From positions 24,192-49,952 of the forward strand of contig PKWC01000041.1 of NCBI GenBank assembly GCA_003131925.1: a stretch of DNA of 25,761 bases. The letters are read 5' to 3'. The DNA comes from Alphaproteobacteria bacterium (GTDB lineage Bacteria; Pseudomonadota; Alphaproteobacteria; Micropepsales; Micropepsaceae). Position 1 is the first letter of the stretch. Each line of letters starts with the position of its first letter. The notes under the pieces were generated by a model that worked only from the letters and a program-made list of their open reading frames with translations, was not told where the DNA came from and did not search any database. Below are positions 23,333-25,761 of the stretch, piece after piece. A program made the position numbers and the translations under genes.

Positions 23333-24832
23333 ATGGACGCGGAACCGTCGTTTCTTCTCGCAATCGATCAGGGCACTACGTCTACCCGCGCCATCCTTTT
23401 TGATACTTCGCTGAGGCCCTTGGCGTCTCACGCCTTAGAGGTCCTCCAAATCTATCCTGCGGACGGTTGGGTCGAGCACGATCCCGAAGAAATCTGGCAG
23501 GCCGTCATCGCCTGCTGCCGCGTGGCGGCCAAAGGCGTCTCACCTGCAGAGATCGCCGCGATCGGACTGGCGAACCAGCGCGAAACCACTGTGCTGTGGG
23601 AGCGATCGACCGGCAAAGCCCTTCACAATGCGATCGTCTGGCAGGATCGGCGCACTACGGATGTCTGCCGCATTCTCAAGGAAAATGGTCATGAGCCGTT
23701 GGTTACCGCGCGCACCGGCCTCGTGATCGATCCCTATTTCTCGGCGACCAAATTGCGATGGCTGCTCGATCATGTTCCGGACGCCAGGAGGCGGGCGGAC
23801 GAACTTGCCTTCGGCACGATCGACAGTTGGCTCATCTTCCGCCTCACCGGTGGCCACGTTCACGCGACCGACGTGACCAATGCGTCGCGAACGATGCTCC
23901 TTGACCTGCGTACACTCGACTGGTGCGACGAACTGCTCGCCCTATTCGACGTGCCGCGCGTCGTTCTGCCGGAAGTCCGCGACAGCGCCGGCGATTTCGG
24001 CAATGCGACGGAAGACCTGCTCGGCGCGCGCATCCCCATCTGCGGTGTGGCGGGCGATCAACAGGCAGCGATGTTCGGACAGGCCTGTTTTGCGCCGGGC
24101 GACGTCAAGGCCACTTACGGGACCGGTTGCTTCGCGCTGGTGAACACCGGTACCGCCGTGCCCGCCTCGCGAAATCGGCTGCTTGCAACAGCAGCGTACC
24201 GCGCCCGGGGAACGACAGCTTATGCTATCGAGGGCAGTATCTTTGTGGCGGGGAGCGTCGTGCAGTGGCTGCGCGACGGATTGGGGATGATAGGGAGTGC
24301 TTCGGAGATCGAAGAGCTCGTTCGCCGCGCCCGCGGATGCGAGGGGTTATACTTTGTTCCAGCTTTTACGGGACTCGGTGCTCCCTATTGGGATCCGGAA
24401 GCACGCGGCGCGATCGTTGGTCTGACGCGTGACGCTGGGGCGCCGGAGATCGCGCGCGCCGCCCTCGACGCGGTCTGCTTTCAGACTCGCGATCTTCTCG
24501 CAGCGATGAATGCCGACATGAAACTGGCAGGGTTTGGACAGCCGGAAATTCTGAAAGTGGATGGCGGGATGGTGCGCAATGATGCGTTCTGCCAGCGGCT
24601 TGCCGACTTGACGGGTCTGCCCGTGGCGCGCCCGACCTTGACAGAAACGACGGCTCTGGGCGCCGCTTCTCTTGCGGGTCTTGGCGCGGGCTTGTTTCGG
24701 GATTTTGCCGATGTTGCCTCCACGTGGTCGCTCGATCGTCGCTTCGAACCGAAACTGGCATGTCAAACCCGCGACGCGCTCTACGAAGGCTGGCGTGACG
24801 CCGTAAAGCGCGTGCGATCCCGTGGGAATTGA
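23333..24832 (+). CDS. glpK: Glycerol kinase
   Basis: A 499-residue FGGY kinase that phosphorylates glycerol to sn-glycerol 3-phosphate in the cytoplasm. AIDQGTTSTRAILFD opens the protein, followed by WVEHDPEEIW, GLANQRETTVLWERSTG, IVWQDRRT, IDSWLIFRLTGG, GVAGDQQAAMFGQACF, KATYGTGCFALVNTG and KVDGGMVRNDAFCQRLADLTG. These are the GlpK motifs at the right spacing and length. The start at 23333 is set by the conserved N terminus; its ribosome-binding site is poor. No glpF or glpD adjoins. The gene shares a 104-base divergent region with the DUF2336 gene, including the CtrA box. Confidence 0.96.
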   Translation: MDAEPSFLLAIDQGTTSTRAILFDTSLRPLASHALEVLQIYPADGWVEHDPEEIWQAVIACCRVAAKGVSPAEIAAIGLANQRETTVLWERSTGKALHNAIVWQDRRTTDVCRILKENGHEPLVTARTGLVIDPYFSATKLRWLLDHVPDARRRADELAFGTIDSWLIFRLTGGHVHATDVTNASRTMLLDLRTLDWCDELLALFDVPRVVLPEVRDSAGDFGNATEDLLGARIPICGVAGDQQAAMFGQACFAPGDVKATYGTGCFALVNTGTAVPASRNRLLATAAYRARGTTAYAIEGSIFVAGSVVQWLRDGLGMIGSASEIEELVRRARGCEGLYFVPAFTGLGAPYWDPEARGAIVGLTRDAGAPEIARAALDAVCFQTRDLLAAMNADMKLAGFGQPEILKVDGGMVRNDAFCQRLADLTGLPVARPTLTETTALGAASLAGLGAGLFRDFADVASTWSLDRRFEPKLACQTRDALYEGWRDAVKRVRSRGN

Positions 24833-24886
24833 CACCACCCGTCGCGACAGATCACTTTCGCGCTTCGTAAAAAGACGGGAAACGAG

Positions 24887-25761
24887 ATGCGTTTCGGCAT
24901 AGGGCAGTCCGTACGCCGCACGGAAGACATGCGCTTCGTGACAGGGCACGGTCAGTATACGGACGATCTGCATTTTCCCGACGAGGCTTTCGCCTGTTTT
25001 GTCAGAAGTCCGCATGCCCATGCGCGGCTTGGCGCCCTTGATGTCGAAGCAGCGCGGGTCGCTGCAGGCGTTGTCGGCGTGCTTACGCAAAAGGATGTCG
25101 AGACGTTCGGTGCTGGCCCCATGCCGTGCCTGGCGCCCGTCGTTAGCCGCGACGGTACAGGTCCGAAAAACTCGCCCAAGCCCCTGCTCGCGAAGGATCG
25201 GATTACCTTTGTGGGCGAAGCTGTCGCCATGGTCGTCGCCGAGACCTATGCGCGGGCGAAAGACGCGGCCGAACTGGTGATGGTAGATTACGAGCCGCTG
25301 GATGCGGGCGGCACGCTAGATGCGGCGCCGGCAAGCGCGCAGATCTGGGATGACGCGCCTGGCAACCTTGTCTTCGACTGGGCGGCGGGCAACGAAACGG
25401 CGTGCGCGGAGGCATTTGCGAGAGCCGCCCACGTTGCTGCGATCGAAGTCGTACAAAATCGCGTTTGCGCCAATCCGATGGAAACACGCAACGCGATCGG
25501 CCTCTACGATATCGAGCGCGATTGCTACACGCTGTACACCGGCTCTCAGGGCGCGGGTGGCGTGCGCGACCGTGTTGCGGGGGTTTTGGGTATACAAGGC
25601 CAGAAGCTGCGCGTTCTCACGCCCGATGTCGGGGGTGGCTTCGGCATGAAGGGGTTCATCTATCCTGAGCAGCCGCTGGTGTTGATTGCGGCACAGGTTT
25701 TGGGACGTCCTGTGCGCTGGTCGGCCGAACGCGTGGAATCGTTCCTCGCCGACGCTCACGG
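24887..25761 (+). CDS. Xanthine dehydrogenase/CO dehydrogenase family molybdopterin large subunit (partial)
   Basis: The first 291 codons are in the window; the gene runs off the 3' edge without a stop. GQSVRRTEDMRFVTGHGQYTDD and ITFVGEAVAMVVAETYARAKDAAELV are the a/b hammerhead domain. NPMETRNAIGLYD and TPDVGGGFGMKGFIYPEQ begin the molybdopterin-binding domain. The catalytic loop that separates form I CoxL from other members lies past the edge, so the substrate (CO, purine, aldehyde or other) cannot be told. The ATG at 24887 has GGGA upstream. No small (2Fe-2S) or medium (FAD) subunit gene lies before it; they may follow. It lies 54 bases after glpK on the same strand. Confidence 0.9.
   Translation, partial: MRFGIGQSVRRTEDMRFVTGHGQYTDDLHFPDEAFACFVRSPHAHARLGALDVEAARVAAGVVGVLTQKDVETFGAGPMPCLAPVVSRDGTGPKNSPKPLLAKDRITFVGEAVAMVVAETYARAKDAAELVMVDYEPLDAGGTLDAAPASAQIWDDAPGNLVFDWAAGNETACAEAFARAAHVAAIEVVQNRVCANPMETRNAIGLYDIERDCYTLYTGSQGAGGVRDRVAGVLGIQGQKLRVLTPDVGGGFGMKGFIYPEQPLVLIAAQVLGRPVRWSAERVESFLADAH

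Overview
This window looks like chromosomal DNA from a free-living, GC-rich alphaproteobacterium. The signs are alphaproteobacterial gene types (a NadQ-like regulator next to nadABC, DUF2336, an N-terminally extended SAT), dense ATGA-type start/stop overlaps and one canonical CtrA box. I cannot name the genus; Rhizobiales- or Micropepsaceae-like is a guess. No mobile elements, CRISPR arrays, tRNA or rRNA genes are visible. No gene-free stretch exceeds 300 bases; the longest is about 258 bases at 182-439.

Layout. (1) 1-1143: the 3' end of ppdK, a non-coding stretch with a striking perfect dyad, and a membrane-anchored SleB-type cell-wall hydrolase. (2) 1144-4626, minus strand: nadA-nadB-nadC, the complete aspartate-to-nicotinate-mononucleotide route, with two related inverted repeats in the nadA promoter. 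(3) 4761-9036, minus strand: a six-TM voltage-gated K+ channel with a cNMP-type domain, preceded by a tightly coupled four-gene set: TSUP permease, HD phosphohydrolase, tyrosine-phosphatase-like protein and a NadQ-like regulator. (4) 9188-13421: a KAS III paralogue, queC-queE (preQ0 synthesis), a nitroreductase and cysE. (5) 13464-15541: a copper-delivery set for cytochrome oxidase (SCO lipoprotein, divergent from a CtaG-like membrane protein plus PCu(A)C chaperone). (6) 15548-20368: msrA-ggt (minus), then a ThiO-like oxidase, a HIT protein and a NUDT19-like Nudix hydrolase (plus). (7) 20399-25761: moaA-nadK (minus), a DUF2336 gene (minus), glpK (plus) and the first 291 codons of a molybdenum hydroxylase large subunit.

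The strongest theme is pyridine nucleotide metabolism. nadABC makes NaMN, nadK makes NADP, and a NadQ/NrtR-like protein with a degenerate Nudix box lies about 1.5 kb upstream of a nadA promoter carrying two matching operators. The HD hydrolase and tyrosine-phosphatase-like protein translated just ahead of that regulator are the best candidates here for an undescribed function. Most other genes are ordinary housekeeping or accessory metabolism.
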